This document shows positions 1 to 9,971 of a stretch of 64,000 nucleotides of DNA, piece by piece. The notes below the pieces were generated by a model. The model saw only the letters and a program-made list of their open reading frames with translations. It was not told where the DNA came from and did no database searches. This stretch comes from Puccinia triticina (lineage: Eukaryota; Basidiomycota; Pucciniomycetes; Pucciniales; Pucciniaceae): NCBI RefSeq assembly GCF_026914185.1, contig NC_070575.1:2542001-2606000 (forward strand). Reading direction: 5' to 3'. Each line of letters starts with the position of its first letter. Within the stretch, counting starts at the first letter, position 1. The translations under genes were made by a program, and so were the position numbers.

Positions 1-94
1 TGTGAACAATTGCAGGTACTTGGTACGTGTAAGGTACTGTGACATGTACTCTGTGGCTGACACTTCCTCCCTCCAAAAAAGGCTGATCAAAGAA

Positions 95-1010
95 TTAAAG
101 ATTTCTTTTATCAGCTCTGTATTGTCTGAGGACTTTTTCAGAGTCTGGAATTTGGCCAGTAGTGAGCCATTCATCTTCTTTAGAACCACTATATCTAACT
201 AGATATTGTTTAATGTCCACATTGTTTTTTCTGATTTTTCTGTGTTGTAAAACCTTCTTTATTTTCACAACTTCTTTCTCTAGTCTTGGAATTACAACTT
301 TAATGTTGTCTTTCCTTAAAGGGAAATGTTCATTGTTACTAGGCACGTAAGGTTTGATTAAACTAACAGGAAAAGTAGGATGTTTTCTTTCTAATTCACC
401 TGTCAGTATGACTTCAACAGCATTCTTTCCGTGTAAGGCTTTGATAACAAATGGTCCTACAAATGAGTCTCTCAATTTCTTAGGGCCAGTGAGGTTGCTC
501 AAGTTAAATGTAGAAATAAGAACTTCTTCTCCAACTTTAAACTGGTGAGGTTTATGAGTCTTTTCCCATCTAATTTCGTTGTATTCAAAGGATTTTTCAA
601 TGCATTCTGCGGCGTAATTAGCTGTCTTAGTCATCATTTGATGGAAGTCTGCTGCATTAGGATGTATTGTTACAGACTTGGATAAAACTAAGTCTTTGGG
701 GAACCATGGAATCCATCCTCTTTCCAATTCAAAAGGTGTAATATTTGTAGAGCTATGTTTGCTGGAATTGTAGGCAAACTCAAGGGCTGGTAAGAGTGAG
801 CACCAATCATGAGTATAATTATCTTTGTCCTTAAATTCCAAACCATAGGCACAACATCTTCTGATCATATCTTCAAGAGTTTGAATCATTTGACAATTGT
901 GTTTCATTCGTTTGTTGGGATGACCACACAATCTGAATCAGTTTTTTTACATTTGGTCTTCATGATCACACTGGGTATCCAAAGTCAAGATTTTTTGTTT
1001 TAGATCATAG
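95..1010 (-). pseudogene. Ty3/gypsy chromovirus pol 3' end: integrase tail plus chromodomain (relic)
   Basis: Open for 278 codons from 931 down to 95. About residues 15-75 match the end of a gypsy integrase core (LPALEFAYN, TPFELERGW). Residues about 125-195 match the integrase C-terminal domain (GEEVLIST, LRDSFVGPFVI, HPTFPVSLIKPY). Residues about 225-275 form a chromodomain (QYLVRYSG, EWLTTGQIP), placing it among chromoviruses, whose chromodomain targets integration to chromatin. Upstream, 932-1010 continues with stops in frame. Gag, protease, RT, RNase H and the catalytic integrase residues are absent, so this is a truncated, inactive fragment. No LTR was identified beside it. Confidence 0.85.
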
Positions 1011-1030
1011 AATGTACATCCAACAGAAAA

Positions 1031-1201
1031 TTAGGAGAAGTCATGTGGTACAAACCGCAAGCAATAATACAGCATGGACTCAAAGACTTTTTCCATCTGA
1101 TTAATCATCAAGGTAAAGTCTTTTTTTTGAATGGCCTTATCCGCTGGGAAACCCAAAGCCTGCAGATATTGCCAGGCCCCACAATTCTTTGAGTCACTCA
1201 T
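1031..1201 (-). other. short ORF, unassigned
   Basis: A 56-codon ORF starting at the ATG at 1201 (MSDSKNCGAWQYLQALGF) with no domain I recognise. The longer upstream part of the same frame is encoded by GC-rich repeats and is not credible as protein. It could be a gag leftover or chance. Confidence 0.2.
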
Positions 1202-1204
1202 GTT

Positions 1205-1591
1205 CCCGAAGTGATGCGTGATTATAGGGCTGGCCCCCGTTTCCGGCCTCTCCGGGTATACCCGAGGTCTTCCCTGCGGGTATAGGGCTCTGGGACGCCT
1301 CTTTGCCTGGAAAGTACCCGGCCTACCCAGCAGGTACGGTCCACGGGCAGGCTCAGAAATACCCGCGGGTATATTGGGTATGAGGAAGGTCATGTTCAGG
1401 TGCGCTGAGGCTACCAATCTGCACCCACGTGGAGGAAGTGAGCAAAAATAATGCACATATCAAAAGTGCAAAGGTCCTTCAGCCCGGATTGGGGCGCAAA
1501 GTGGGTGCAGTAGCTCTGGGCCTTTACGGGCCTTACCCGCGGGAATTGGGAACGGGTCGTATACCCGCGGGCTGGCGGGTATACCTGTAGC
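1205..1591. repeat. GC-rich TACCCGCGGGTA-type palindromic repeats
   Basis: Many copies of short palindromic words such as ACCCGCGGGTAT, GGGTATACCCG and CCCGCGGGAAT occur here, in a window that is otherwise AT-rich. The tract resumes at 5594 after the LTR element inserted at 1596, so both halves were one repeat. The same words occur near 12.35-12.6 kb and 23.0-23.2 kb, which makes this a dispersed family. Confidence 0.7.
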
Positions 1592-1595
1592 CCGG

Positions 1596-2537
1596 TGTGG
1601 TAACCCTGTTTCTGTTCATACTATCACCCTCATATCACCTAAACCCTTCATAAATACCTCATTATTACTTCATATTCAGATTCTACACCCCATTTTACCC
1701 CTAGTCACCCACTCATTTCACCTAGGATTTCCAAATGGATCAGCAGTTATTGGCATGTATAGTTTTGGCAGGTATTTTCTTCATACATATCCTTAGCATT
1801 ATTACATACATCATTCATTAGTATCATAGCTACATAGGACTGCAGATCTTACATAACTTCATTATTAATTTTCCCCTCCATATGAATCAGCAGTACATTC
1901 CTTCATAGCTCTTGTAGTTATTACCAAATGCTCATCATTATTTCATCTTCTACATAGTTACCTTTCATGTACACTCTTTGGTCATTGCGCCTTCATCATT
2001 ACTGCTCATCTTCAGATATTGTTACTATGTGCTCATCATGTATCACCCCCCTGTAGTACTTCTCACATATATAAACACCCCTCTAGATGTTGTATCCCCA
2101 TCATGCACTTTCTACTACATCCCCTCTGTAGCACCTTTTAAACATCACCCTTATATGCACTTTCTACTAAATCCCCTCTGTAGCACCCTTTTCATCACAC
2201 TTAGATACACTTTCATCACCATAGAAATATATCCCCCAGCATATACCTCATTACCCATCTCAGAGTGATTCCCCAAGAGCTTCTGCTTTTTTCCCCATCT
2301 CACTTCTCCTCTCTCACTCAGTAGGATTGATAACCTCAAACTCATAAAGTGTTAAAGTCATCTAAGTCAAAGAGAATCATCAGCCACACCCTTTTCTTTT
2401 TCTTAGTGTAACCCTCTCTCCATCAGCATTAGTCAAGAGGGCAGCCTCACCAGCACCTGTAGCCTATTCTACGTTATTAGTAGTGTAGTTGACTATTTCC
2501 CCTCACAGCTCTTTCCTGATCTTTTAGGAGTTCCACA
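1596..2537 (+). repeat. 5' LTR of family-B LARD
   Basis: TG...CA-bounded 942-bp LTR. It encodes no protein: the short ORFs in it recur in the right LTR and are chance. Related solo LTRs lie at 17,318-18,221 and, inverted and diverged, at 22,115-23,015. Confidence 0.9.
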
Positions 2538-4535
2538 AATTTCCCAAAGCCGCCGTATGGCTCAAACTTTTTCCTGGGGTCTTGCCTTTCATTTGGCGGT
2601 GGACCTTTGGATTTCCATCGAGCGGTTCGAAAGATACAAGCGTTCAAAAGGCGTGGATCGAATTTTCTTAGCCCCGCGGACCTACGGACTTCTCCTTTTC
2701 GAACGTTACCGGCACACGACAACTCGGGCTGATTTCTAGCGCCAAATTTTCCTTGCCCTCTGGCCTTTCATTCTATCAAATTTTTATCGAATTCCATCAG
2801 ACGGTTTCGATTTTATGAGCGGTCAAAGCTCGACTTTCATTTTCGACGCCGGTGCGCGACCCGGATTGGTTGTTTTCTCACTCTCTTTTCGACGCCGGTG
2901 CACGACCTGGTTTAATTTTTCTTTCCTTTTGAGTTCTTTTCCCTTTCTTTTCCTTTTCCTTTCTTTTTTTTTTTTTTTTTTTTTTTTTCTTTTCTTTATT
3001 CCCTTACCCCATGAGTTTTGGACGACTAAAACAAAGATTGGCAATATCTACTTGTTGCGCCTAGGAACAGACTCGCCGCAGCCGCGCCCAATCAAGTAAA
3101 ACTGGATCAGCGTTGTTATGGAGCATCAACAACATCCTCAGGAATAAAATTAGTATAAATAAGGACCTCTAGTCACCTCATAATGGGGGGGGAAACCTGA
3201 TAAGGGATTATGGATCAAGGAAAATAAAATAATCATGGATGGAACTTACTCCCCTCTTTTCTTTTCTGAATATTACTCTCCTTCAACTCCCTTCAGACCC
3301 TTTATTCCTATTAAATCTGAATATTACTCCCCTTCAACTCCCTTCAGACCCTTTATTTCTATTAATCTAAAACTTACTCTCCTTCATATCCCTTCAAGAT
3401 TTTTTCTGTTATTATCATCTGGAAATTACACTCCTTCCCCAATCCTTCTTCAGATTTTTTTCCCTTCTCTTCATGAGCACTACCTCAGATAAAAATTCCT
3501 CACTCCTCTTTATGCCACTAGGATTATTCTTCATTCATAAAAATCTTTCAAACATATACTTCACCTTTCTGGCCACATTGGACTACTTCTACTTGCCACT
3601 TTGGTCTACTTTTTTTCCTTTTTTTGCCACTTTGGGACTCCTTCTTACTTCAGATACTCCAACCATTCCTACATATAAAACCCACTTCATACATATAAAA
3701 TCTGGTCACCCTTCCTTTGCTTTAAAAACCTTCTTTTCTTCTTTTTGAACTCTGGACCTTTGGACTCTGGACCCCATATAAAATCCTCTTCTTCTAGGAA
3801 TTCTGGACTTTCTTCTCAAGTATTCAACCCTCTTCAAGTCACATGGCCACATTGGACTTCTGGACTTCTTTGGACAACAGTAGATATTCTTTCAGGTTAA
3901 ATATATAAATACCTCAACTCTTCATTCTGAATTATCATTAGCTTCATCATATATCTTCATACTTGCCTATCCTCTGGCCTAAGCTTCCATCCCTCACTCC
4001 CCCCTTACTAGTTCAGTGATACCCACTGGATTTTAGTCTTACTAGTCTATGGATATGCCATTAGATTTTAGTCTTCATAATTGGTGTACTACACATAGTT
4101 AGTATATCGTCCACTCCCCCTATCTCAATTCTCTTCTTCATAAGCTTAGATTTTCAGTAGTTTAGTTCTAGTATCATCTTATATAGTGGATCTTCTAGTT
4201 TTTCATAGTGTTTGAGATATTCAGTTTTATATAGTTGATTAGTTTTAGAATTATCTTCTTCTGGACTTGGACTTTTGGACTTCTTTTATGGACTCTATGG
4301 ACTTCTTTGTGGACATTGGACCCTTGGATTGTACTCTCAGGACTTCTTTTTGGACACTGGATTTTGGACTTCCTTGGTTGGATAACTACTTCCCTCTTTG
4401 GTTGGACCTCTCTCAGGAATTGGCATCTTTGGTTGGATAACTACTTCCCTCCTTGGATTTGGACCTCTTGGACTTGGCCTCTTTGGTTGGATATCTACTT
4501 CCCTCCTTGGATTGGACTAACTCCTTTTCCTTATT

Positions 4536-4572
<37 letters not shown>

Positions 4573-4647
4573 CTCCCCAAATTTCTCTTCTTCATCTCTT
4601 TTCTTTTCCTCTCAGTGTCTGGGGACAGACAATAAGTTGGGGGAGCT
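2538..4647. other. non-coding internal region of the LARD
   Basis: No gag or pol motif is visible in six frames. It contains T-tracts (about 2957-2989 and 4538-4572), a short repeated phrase around TTTTCGACGCCGGTGC (near 2840 and 2890), a CCTTCAACTCCCTTCAGACC duplication (near 3280 and 3330), and a region rich in TTGGACTTCT/CTGGAC words (about 3745-4520). The last 17 bases before the right LTR form the polypurine tract. Confidence 0.8.
3745..4520. repeat. degenerate GGAC-rich short repeats (TTGGACTTCT-like)
   Basis: Dozens of imperfect copies of the words TTTGGACTTCT, CTCTGGACC and GGTTGGATAACTACTTCCCTC lie within the LARD. The last phrase is repeated three times near 4375, 4435 and 4490. 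They look like slippage-grown low-complexity sequence. No function can be read from them. Confidence 0.55.
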
Positions 4648-5589
4648 TGTGGTAACCCTGTTCCTGTTCATACTATCACCCTCATATCACCTAAACCCTT
4701 CATAAATACCTCATTATTACTTCATATTCAGATTCTACACCCCATTTTACCCCTAGTCACCCACTCATTTCACCTAGGATTTCCAAATGGATCAGCAGTT
4801 ATTGGCATGTATAGTTTTGGCAGGTATTTTCTTCATACATATCCTTAGCATTATTACATACATCATTCATTAGTATCATAGCTACATAGGACTGCAGATC
4901 TTACATAACTTCATTATTAATTTTCCCCTCCATATGAATCAGCAGTACATTCCTTCATAGCTCTTGTAGTTATTACCAAATGCTCATCATTATTTCATCT
5001 TCTACATAGTTACCTTTCATGTACACTCTTTGGTCATTGCGCCTTCATCATTACTGCTCATCTTCAGATATTGTTACTATGTGCTCATCATGTATCACCC
5101 CCCTGTAGTACTTCTCACATATATAAACACCCCTCTAGATGTTGTATCCCCATCATGCACTTTCTACTACATCCCCTCTGTAGCACCTTTTAAACATCAC
5201 CCTTATATGCACTTTCTACTAAATCCCCTCTGTAGCACCCTTTTCATCACACTTAGATACACTTTCATCACCATAGAAATATATCCCCCAGCATATACCT
5301 CATTACCCATCTCAGAGTGATTCCCCAAGAGCTTCTGCTTTTTTCCCCATCTCACTTCTCCTCTCTCACTCAGTAGGATTGATAACCTCAAACTCATAAA
5401 GTGTTAAAGTCATCTAAGTCAAAGAGAATCATCAGCCACACCCTTTTCTTTTTCTTAGTGTAACCCTCTCTCCATCAGCATTAGTCAAGAGGGCAGCCTC
5501 ACCAGCACCTGTAGCCTATTCTACGTTATTAGTAGTGTAGTTGACTATTTCCCCTCACAGCTCTTTCCTGATCTTTTAGGAGTTCCACA
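4648..5589 (+). repeat. 3' LTR of family-B LARD
   Basis: Same length as the left LTR (942 bp) and nearly base-for-base identical to it. It is preceded by a polypurine tract and followed by the CCGG target duplication at 5590-5593. Confidence 0.9.
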
Positions 5590-5593
5590 CCGG

Positions 5594-5745
5594 CTGCCCC
5601 GCAGGTACCCTGTTCCTGTTCCCAATACCCGCGGCTAAGGCTTGGGCTGCTTGATTTTGGTACCCAAGTGACGGGTATACCCACGGGACGGGCGCCGGGC
5701 TAGATCAAAGTGGCCGGGTACCCCGCAGGATCCAGCCCTATACGT
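5594..5745. repeat. continuation of the GC-rich palindromic repeat
   Basis: Words such as CCCCGCAGGTACCC, ATACCCGCGG and GGGTATACCC match the tract left of the LARD. Removing the LARD and one CCGG copy joins the two halves. Confidence 0.65.
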
Positions 5746-5853
5746 GAATATGTCGGTAGCAATGTTCCATAGGGTATGTGATGTGCACAACTGTAAGTAA
5801 ACATTGTTCAGTTGGTCTTGAGGATACACACTAGGTGACCTTTGAGATTTCAG

Positions 5854-5974
5854 GCAGTTGAAGTTCTGGACGGTTCCGAGATCCCTATCCATTGGCTAAA
5901 GGGGGCTGAAGAAATCGTCAACAGACAGGCTGGACTGGCCAATGATCAACTTGAAGACTTGTCCCACGCCCTCC
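5854..5974 (+). pseudogene. exon of an unidentified spliced ORF, left part, cut by LTR element D
   Basis: A 61-bp GT-AG intron (5793-5853, GTAAGT donor, TTTCAG acceptor) precedes an open exon reading AVEVLDGSEIPIHWLKG onward to the target-site duplication of element D. The frame continues in phase at 9972-10,105 once the element and one CCTCC copy are ignored. I do not recognise the protein; it may be a TE gene or a host gene. Upstream coding sequence is lost in GC-rich repeats. Confidence 0.5.
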
Positions 5975-6345
5975 TGTAAGGGTCGGGAGACCCTCCACTG
6001 AGCGGAGGCTGGAGAGGCACGGTGGGACGGGCTCAAAGGCCTAGCGGTTCTAGAACTAACGGTCGGGGAGCTTGAATTGCGTGGCTAGCTCAGCAGAGAG
6101 ATGTCAAAGGGGTCTGGAGGTCTCTCTTCAGTCTATGTACACCAGTCTTGAGCATGAGAAGGAAAGAGAGGGAGAAGAGAATGAAAGGACTCACCTAGCT
6201 CAGCAGAGAGATGTCAAAGGGGTCCAAAGGTCTCTGCCGGGCTACAAAGGAGGGGGAGAGGCTGAGACTATATATCTGGCTGTGTGGGTCATGTGATAGC
6301 TGGTGTGACACCTAGTGAACCCTGCAAGGAGTGTGGGGATTCACA
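5975..6345 (-). repeat. 3' LTR of element D
   Basis: A 371-bp repeat matching 9596-9966 with scattered substitutions. It contains two internal copies of CTAGCTCAGCAGAGAGATGT (near 6085 and 6197). It lies beside the minus-strand polypurine tract. Confidence 0.88.
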
Positions 6346-6415
6346 GTCTCCCCCCCTATAAAAAGATGAGAAGAGAAAAAAGAAAAGGGAATGAAAAAAG
6401 ACAATTTTTAAAGCA

Positions 6416-7138
6416 CTAGGTAAAGAAGGTGAGAAGGAGAAGGATGAGTGGGTTGGTGAGCCTGATGGGGTAGATGGTGTTGATGGAGATGTGGAGGATG
6501 GCGGTGCTGGAGATATTGAGGATAGCGGTGTTGGAGACTGAGAATCCCTGCTGCTTTGAGACAAGGAACAGGGGGGGGGACAGCAGTGGATGTATGTGAC
6601 AGGCCAGAGGTGGGGGGGAGGGGGGCAGGGGAGTAAGTGGAGTGCAAGGTGGCCAGCGGATGGATGGTGGATTTATAGGGTGAGGTTGGGGCGGGAGAGC
6701 CTCTCGGAAGGCGGGGCAGGGGAGTTGTGAGGTCGAAGAGTGTATGTTGTCAGACGGCGCAGACGTGGTTTGCGGAGGGGGAGGAGGAGTGGCCGGGTTT
6801 GAATTTGGTTGACTAGGCACTGTGTGAAGATTAGATGTGCCGAAGGCGTCCACCCTCTTGTAGGCCTTGATGGTCTGGTTGAGTGCAGAGGGTCGCAGAT
6901 CTAGGGAGGTACCTAGTTTGGGTGGGGTGATCAGAGCAGTCCATCCACTTAGCATGCGGCCCTGCCATTTGATTGGCAGAGACTTTTTTGCTGTTGTGGA
7001 TAACACAGGTTGGAGGCCTCGATCCATTGAGTATTGAAATGAGCCGGCCAGAGGAGCGGCAGAGGCAATATCAGATTGGGGTGTGGGGTGATAGAGGAGC
7101 TGATTTGGTGCGGTCTTAGCCAATAGGATTTGTATCAC
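6416..7138 (-). CDS. proline-rich ORF inside LTR element D, unassigned
   Basis: A 240-codon ORF. The first 110 residues have ordinary composition (KWQGRMLSGWTALITPPK, LDLRPSALNQTIKAYKRVD). The rest is proline-, serine- and threonine-rich low complexity ending in a hydrophobic stretch. It lies downstream of the integrase fragment in the element's orientation, where the end of pol or an accessory ORF would sit. No family is recognised. The first half is the more credible part. Confidence 0.35.
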   Translation of the reverse strand: MIQILLAKTAPNQLLYHPTPQSDIASAAPLAGSFQYSMDRGLQPVLSTTAKKSLPIKWQGRMLSGWTALITPPKLGTSLDLRPSALNQTIKAYKRVDAFGTSNLHTVPSQPNSNPATPPPPPQTTSAPSDNIHSSTSQLPCPAFREALPPQPHPINPPSIRWPPCTPLTPLPPSPPPLACHIHPLLSPPLFLVSKQQGFSVSNTAILNISSTAILHISINTIYPIRLTNPLILLLLTFFT

Positions 7139-7149
7139 CTTCTCTAGGT

Positions 7150-7920
7150 GCTCGATTCGCGCTGCGTACCCGTGGGTTGTGTAGGAATACCAGACCAGAC
7201 CACCCGCAGCTCCCGTCAGGAAAGACAGCGCGGTTAAGCCCAGAACACCCGCAGCAACCGCAAAGGAAGCTCGCGCGGTTAACTAAAGCCCCAAACCCAG
7301 CTGCGCAAAGAGGTAAGACCCCTCGAGCAGTCCAGACCCAGACCTAACCCAATCTCAAGCTGACAAGCCCCGCTTGATCTCTTGCAGATACGGAAACCTT
7401 AACGGCAACCGCACCGGGGAAAGGAAGATTAGACTCAGCCTCCGGGTACGTGCTCGTGGAGAGACAAAGTTATGGATTAGTCAAGCTGACCAACTTTATT
7501 CTTGCAGATCCCTCGCAGACCGTCTCGGCAATCAGAACCCCGCCCTCCTACTCAATAGGATAACGGCCAGCACCGTAACCGGTGAGTAGTCCAATCCCTG
7601 TGACCCAGGAAAGGATAGAACCCAGATAGCTGACTTGATTCAAACTCTGTTTGACAAGCAGATCAAAAAGCCGCGCACCCGTACGGAAAGGATAAGACCA
7701 AGTTATTTGAATAACTGGCTCCTGCGTCGGTAAGCTCAGAAACCAAACCAAGACTAGAGACATAGAGTGAGAGGAGAAGCTAATGAAGGCGTACTACACA
7801 GGCACGCCTTCTCACCTCGCATCTCACCATAAAACTCCAGATACTCGTTAGCTCAGATCAAGCAACTCAGTAGACAGAATCCTAAAAGCTATAGCACCCA
7901 CTTGTGCTGCTTTCAGGTAA
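7150..7920 (+). other. possible captured, spliced gene fragment (opposite strand to element D)
   Basis: This stretch has three well-formed plus-strand intron-like intervals: 7313-7387 (GTAAGACC...CTTGCAG), 7446-7507 (GTACGTGC...CTTGCAG) and a donor at 7582 (GTGAGTAG) with a TTTCAG acceptor at 7916. The pieces between are short and GC-richer. The orientation is opposite to the host retroelement, as expected for a transduced or nested fragment. No product is recognised, and chance splice motifs are possible. Confidence 0.3.
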
Positions 7921-7979
7921 ATAGAACAAACGTTTTTTTCTTTATTTCATCTTATCAAAATATATGTAAATACAGATGA

Positions 7980-9005
7980 TTAAAATAAAGAAAAAACACT
8001 TTCAGTTTCTCCAAAATTTTCAGGTTGCTTGGTCGGGAGGCCTTTCCGCTCTTTCCTTGTCAAAGTAGCCGAGGAAAAAAGGGTCGCTGTTGACTGCGTC
8101 AGCCTGTGCTGAAGGGGCTGGAAGTGTTGAGGGGTCAAGGAGGTCGTGGTGGGTGTCAACAGAGCGGGATAAGATGGGGTGGGTGTGGTGGGGAGCGGTA
8201 ACGGAGATGGGGGCAGATTTTGTGGGTTCGCAACTCCCTGGACTGGCTGGCTGCGTTGGCCGGGAGGCTCAATGAGCATTTGATCTGGTGGGTCAGAGCG
8301 AGGCCCACAGTGAAGGGCGTGGGCTGGCTTGATGCTAGACGGGGGAGGCTCAATGATTGTTTGATCTGGTGGGTCGGAGCGGGGCCAAGAGCGAGGAGCG
8401 CGGGCTGGCTTGATGTTAGACAGTGTCCGCGAGCCGGTGTGCCGCGAACAGATGTCTGGAGTGGACGCTCCTTGCTCAGGGAAGATCCGGGTCGGCCGCC
8501 GCATCGAGTTGCTGAGGCCCGATGGCAAGGAGGATGTAGCAGGGGGTGGCAGCAGCCCGGCGGGCGACTCCGATGGGGCTGTGTTCGGCAGGAATCCAGA
8601 GGTTGACTCTGGTGGGCCTGGGGTTGTAGTAGAAGGGAAGGCTTGCCGCGCGTGCTTATGGTGGCAGGTGGGGCACGTGTGTATGAACATTTTCACATTG
8701 TCTTCGATACCAGGCCAAAAATACCCCCCACGGAGCCGGGACATTGTTTCAGTGAATCCCAGGTGACCTAATTTGTTGTGCGCCACCATGATGAGTTGGA
8801 GGCGGAGTACTGGGTCTGCTGGGATGACCACGCGATTCGCGAAAAAGAGAAGGCCATCAATCTCAACACAGCTTCCCTGTAGGCGGAGGACCCTCTGGAG
8901 TTCTGGAAAAACGGAGTGGGCCGCATAACCCATCAAAAGTCGCTGCTTGATCTGGTCAGTGATATAGGCCAGGACACCCGGAAATCTGGGCTGATCCTTT
9001 TCCAT
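7980..9005 (-). CDS. integrase zinc-binding (H2C2) fragment fused to a Pro/Ser/Thr-rich tail
   Basis: The start is placed at the ATG at 9005 (MEKDQPRFPG). The frame is open upstream, but that part is encoded by a GACG microsatellite and a MITE. Residues about 60-120 carry the gypsy integrase N-terminal motif: H-x4-H (HNKLGH) and, about 30 residues on, CPTC, with YFWPGIEDNVK between. A DDE core should follow; instead about 220 residues of Pro/Ser/Thr-rich repeats with two similar PRSDPPDQ segments run to the stop. Either the core was replaced by repeat expansion or this is a chimeric accessory protein of element D. It cannot integrate DNA as it stands. Confidence 0.6.
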   Translation of the reverse strand: MEKDQPRFPGVLAYITDQIKQRLLMGYAAHSVFPELQRVLRLQGSCVEIDGLLFFANRVVIPADPVLRLQLIMVAHNKLGHLGFTETMSRLRGGYFWPGIEDNVKMFIHTCPTCHHKHARQAFPSTTTPGPPESTSGFLPNTAPSESPAGLLPPPATSSLPSGLSNSMRRPTRIFPEQGASTPDICSRHTGSRTLSNIKPARAPRSWPRSDPPDQTIIEPPPSSIKPAHALHCGPRSDPPDQMLIEPPGQRSQPVQGVANPQNLPPSPLPLPTTPTPSYPALLTPTTTSLTPQHFQPLQHRLTQSTATLFSSATLTRKERKGLPTKQPENFGETESVFSLF

Positions 9006-9154
9006 TCCAGGACTGTGAAGCGTGTTGATGAACTGAGGGTCTTCGCGGAGGGCCAGTGGTCTCAAGTAGAGGGGAGGGGTGGAATCAATGAGGCAACTGG
9101 AACAGATCAGAGGGATGGCTGGGAATGATAAAAAAAAAGGGGAACGGGCCGGAT

Positions 9155-9255
9155 GGATTGACAGACGGAGGAGAGGCGGACGGACGGAAGCGGAAGAGCA
9201 GACGGACAGGCAGAAGTGGACGGACGGACGGACAGACGGACAGACGGTGAGAGCG
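9155..9255. repeat. GACG/GACAGACG microsatellite
   Basis: Imperfect (GACG)n and (GACA)n tract within element D, between its leader MITE and the integrase fragment. On the minus strand it translates as a repetitive VRPSV/CPSVRPS stretch that should not be read as protein. Confidence 0.7.
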
Positions 9256-9300
9256 GGCCGGACAGATGGGACTGAGCCGATCCAAAAAAACGGAAGGAGG

Positions 9301-9547
9301 CACTGCAAAAAAAACTTGGTCAACTGCTTTCAGTTGACATGCAGAGAACTCAAGCCAAGCTGCCATTGTAACTCCACCTGAATGCACAAGTGTCTTTGTT
9401 GGCACAGTCACTGTGCAAGGTGCACAGTGACTGTGCATTAAAGCTTGGGTTGAGTCAAACCTTGAGTAAGGCTGGTGTAACACCACAAGCTTCCTCAGAG
9501 TTACCACATGTCAACTGCTCACAGTTGACACAGTTTTTTTTGCAGTG
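9301..9547. mobile_element. 247-bp MITE with CACTG ends
   Basis: Terminal inverted repeats CACTGCAAAAAAAACT and AGTTTTTTTTGCAGTG are flanked by a 3-bp AGG duplication (9298-9300 and 9548-9550). Inside are paired GTCAACTG...CAGTTGAC hairpins near both ends and a central GCACAGTCACTGTGC palindrome. CACTG ends plus a 3-bp duplication suggest a CACTA-type parent. No ORF. Confidence 0.82.
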
Positions 9548-9595
9548 AGGGAAGCTGAAGGCGCAAAGAGGTTGAGTGGGTCTAGAAAAAAAAAG

Positions 9596-9966
9596 TGTAA
9601 GGGTCGGGAGACCCTCCACTGAGCGGAGGCTGGAGGGTCACGGTGGGACGGGCTTGAAGGCCTAGCGGTTCTAGAACCAATGGTCGGGGAGCTTGAATTG
9701 CGTGGCTAGCTCAGCAGAGAGATGTCGAAGGGGTCCGGAGGTCTCTCTTCAGTCTATGTACACCAGTCTTGAGGATGAGAAGGAAAGAGAGGGAGAAGAG
9801 AATGAAAGGACTCACCTAGCTCAGCAGAGAGATGTCAAAGGGGTCCGGAGGTCTCTGCCGGGCTAGGAAGGAGGGGGAGAGGCTGAGACTATATATCTGG
9901 CTGTGTGGGTCATGTGATAGGTGGTGTGACACCTAGTGAACCCTGCAAGGAGTGCGGGGCTTCACA
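9596..9966 (-). repeat. 5' LTR of element D
   Basis: A 371-bp LTR matching 5975-6345. It is followed on the plus strand by the CCTCC duplication and then by the continuation of the interrupted ORF. Confidence 0.88.
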
Positions 9967-9971
9967 CCTCC

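Larger units (their letters stand above)
1596..5589 (+). mobile_element. non-autonomous LTR retrotransposon (LARD-like), LTR family B
   Basis: Two direct 942-bp repeats (1596-2537 and 4648-5589) begin TGTGGTAACCCTG and end GGAGTTCCACA. They flank a 2.1-kb internal region with no retroviral domain in any frame. The 4-bp CCGG flanks both sides (1592-1595 and 5590-5593). A purine tract (GTTGGGGGAGC) precedes the right LTR, giving plus orientation. The LTRs look nearly identical by eye; one T/C difference near the 5' end was noted, so the insertion should be recent. It must have been mobilised in trans. Gypsy C (25,661-36,243) has similar LTR ends and is a candidate partner. Confidence 0.88.
5975..9966 (-). 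mobile_element. LTR retrotransposon D (gypsy-type fragment), minus orientation
   Basis: Direct 371-bp LTRs (5975-6345 and 9596-9966; TGTAAGGGTCGG...GATTCACA as read on plus) are flanked by perfect 5-bp CCTCC duplications (5970-5974 and 9967-9971). A purine tract abuts the left LTR on the minus strand (AGGGGGGGAGAC before 6345), so the 5' LTR is on the right. The only recognisable protein piece is an integrase zinc-binding domain. Gag, protease, RT, RNase H and the integrase core are missing. A 247-bp MITE lies in the leader. The element is defective, and it split an ORF. Confidence 0.88.

Noticed and set aside
1978..2345. 96- and 64-codon ORFs duplicated at 5,030-5,397
   Set aside because: They lie inside the two LTRs of the LARD and are identical only because the LTRs are.
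2815..3099. ORFs with poly-Phe or poly-Lys near 2.9 and 4.5 kb
   Set aside because: Produced by T-homopolymer runs in the non-coding LARD interior.
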